NCBI GenBank assembly: GCA_950060715.1
Contig: CATLVA010000098.1
Coordinates: forward strand, 1 to 6,241
Reading direction: 5' to 3'
Source of the DNA: an uncultured Oligoflexia bacterium
Lineage (GTDB): Bacteria; Bdellovibrionota; Bacteriovoracia; Bacteriovoracales; Bacteriovoracaceae
DNA: 6,241 nt
Position 1 is the first letter of the stretch. Each line of letters starts with the position of its first letter. Below are positions 5,505 to 6,241 of the stretch, piece after piece. The notes beneath the pieces are model-generated. The model did not search any database. It saw only the letters and a program-made list of their open reading frames with translations, and was not told where the DNA came from. The position numbers and the translations under genes are program-made.

Positions 5505-6241
5505 CTATTTTATGACACTTTCAACTTTTATTGGTTTTTCAACTTTTATCCCGAGCCCCTCTAGTCCAAGCTTTAGGTCACTTGGTCTAATTGAGGTACC
5601 AGAATCTACACAGGCCCTAATTATAAAGCCCTCATTTTTACAGGGAGAAACCTCATCTATTACATCAGCAATATCTGGAGTCACTTGAAGTTTACCAACA
5701 TCAAAAGAGTTAATTTTTGGTTTGATATCTTTATCTCTATAAGCTTTTAGTTTTTTCACAAAACTTTTAACAATTATAGCTTCGGCATTTTCCAATGTTT
5801 GCAAAGCTTCAATTTTATTCTGTTCTTCTTTGAAAGGGACAAAATAAGCAAACTCTTTAACAGCCTCTTGAATCGACTTATCCTTTTTCTCAATCTCTTT
5901 AATTGATTTAAAGATAATACCTTTTTCACTATGACTTCTTAGTTGCTCAAGCACCGCTTCTTTATCTCCCCACTCAATAGGAACTCTAATATCAAAAAAC
6001 TCAGAAAGTGAGCTGATTCCCAAGCTAAGAGCAGGTCCAAAAGACATCAATGGTCTTTGCTTAAACCCTTCACTATGAAGCACTTCAATATCTGCACGCT
6101 TAAAGATTCTCATCATAATTTTTTGCAGATCAAGATGCGAAATAAAACTTAATGAACCGATTTTTGAAAACTCAATACGGTATTTATATCCTAAGAACTG
6201 ACCACGTTTCTCTCTAAGATCAACAATCTTTTTTCGTTCTG
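5505..6241 (-). CDS. DUF2344/TIGR03936 radical-SAM-linked protein, C-terminal part (5' end outside window)
   Basis: The frame stays open upstream of the ATG at 6114-6116 for 41 codons to the window edge. Those codons encode the start of the conserved domain (YRIEFSKIG, then FISHLDL), so that ATG is internal. In the 244 visible residues, SHLDL (34-38), HSEGFKQRP (56-64) and SFGPALSLGI (66-75) are hallmarks of DUF2344 (TIGR03936). This domain of unknown function is either fused to the C terminus of a B12-binding radical SAM protein (TIGR03960) or encoded next to one. The residues before the domain (ERKKIVDLREKRGQF) fit a linker from a preceding radical SAM part, but that lies outside the window. 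The C terminus, with TSIRPSDL near 218-225, is complete and ends with TAG at 5505-5507. In many bacteria this gene precedes ribonuclease G; here it is followed on its strand by the E1 gene, 106 bases away. Family assignment is firm; function is not known. Confidence 0.9.
   Translation of the reverse strand, partial: ERKKIVDLREKRGQFLGYKYRIEFSKIGSLSFISHLDLQKIMMRIFKRADIEVLHSEGFKQRPLMSFGPALSLGISSLSEFFDIRVPIEWGDKEAVLEQLRSHSEKGIIFKSIKEIEKKDKSIQEAVKEFAYFVPFKEEQNKIEALQTLENAEAIIVKSFVKKLKAYRDKDIKPKINSFDVGKLQVTPDIADVIDEVSPCKNEGFIIRACVDSGTSIRPSDLKLGLEGLGIKVEKPIKVESVIK

Noticed and set aside
6114..6116. ATG at 6116 as the start of the DUF2344 gene
   Set aside because: Forty-one in-frame codons upstream encode the conserved first strand and SHLDL motif of the domain.
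1..6241. tRNA, rRNA, CRISPR array, insertion sequence, attachment site
   Set aside because: I looked for cloverleaf ends, spaced repeats, transposase frames and terminal inverted repeats and saw none; coding sequence fills almost the whole window and no gap exceeds about 125 bases.

Overview
This window is A+T-rich bacterial DNA with six protein genes and no RNA gene, insertion sequence or CRISPR array that I can see. The gene content (a TIGR02147/DUF4423-like regulator, a FeeM-type N-acyltransferase fused to PilZ, a fused alpha-beta 2-oxoacid dehydrogenase E1, and a DUF2344 radical-SAM-linked protein) together with the low G+C suggests a Bdellovibrionota-type bacterium, perhaps of the Bacteriovorax/Halobacteriovorax group. 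That placement is an inference from family content, not from a marker gene.

Layout. Plus strand: the 3' part of a TIGR02147-like gene runs off the left edge (1-390). After 73 bases comes a two-gene unit: an unrecognised 191-residue protein (464-1039) and a ThiF/E1-like adenylyltransferase (1039-1902), joined by a one-base TAATG overlap. Minus strand: a FeeM-like acyltransferase-PilZ fusion (1889-3103) whose last 14 bases overlap the end of the ThiF-like gene tail to tail; a 723-residue E1 enzyme with both alpha and beta parts (3227-5398); and the 3' part of a DUF2344 gene that runs off the right edge (5505-6241).

Control signals. The E1 gene ends in a clear intrinsic terminator (3181-3218). 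A good candidate promoter for the acyltransferase-PilZ gene lies directly beyond it (3154-3181). The E1 gene has its own candidate promoter (5440-5469) embedded in a near-perfect interrupted palindrome (5453-5488). Both minus-strand promoters carry a CACCTA element at or just after the -35 box.

How the genes may work together. The E1 enzyme would start oxidative decarboxylation of a 2-oxoacid, most likely a branched-chain one, with E2 and E3 encoded elsewhere. The ThiF-like protein activates carboxylates by adenylation in known family members, and FeeM-like enzymes join acyl chains to amino acids. Their placement end to end, with an unknown coupled protein, makes a small-molecule acylation or signalling pathway the most interesting hypothesis here. 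The PilZ domain would bring in cyclic-di-GMP control if it still binds the ligand, which its altered motif puts in doubt.
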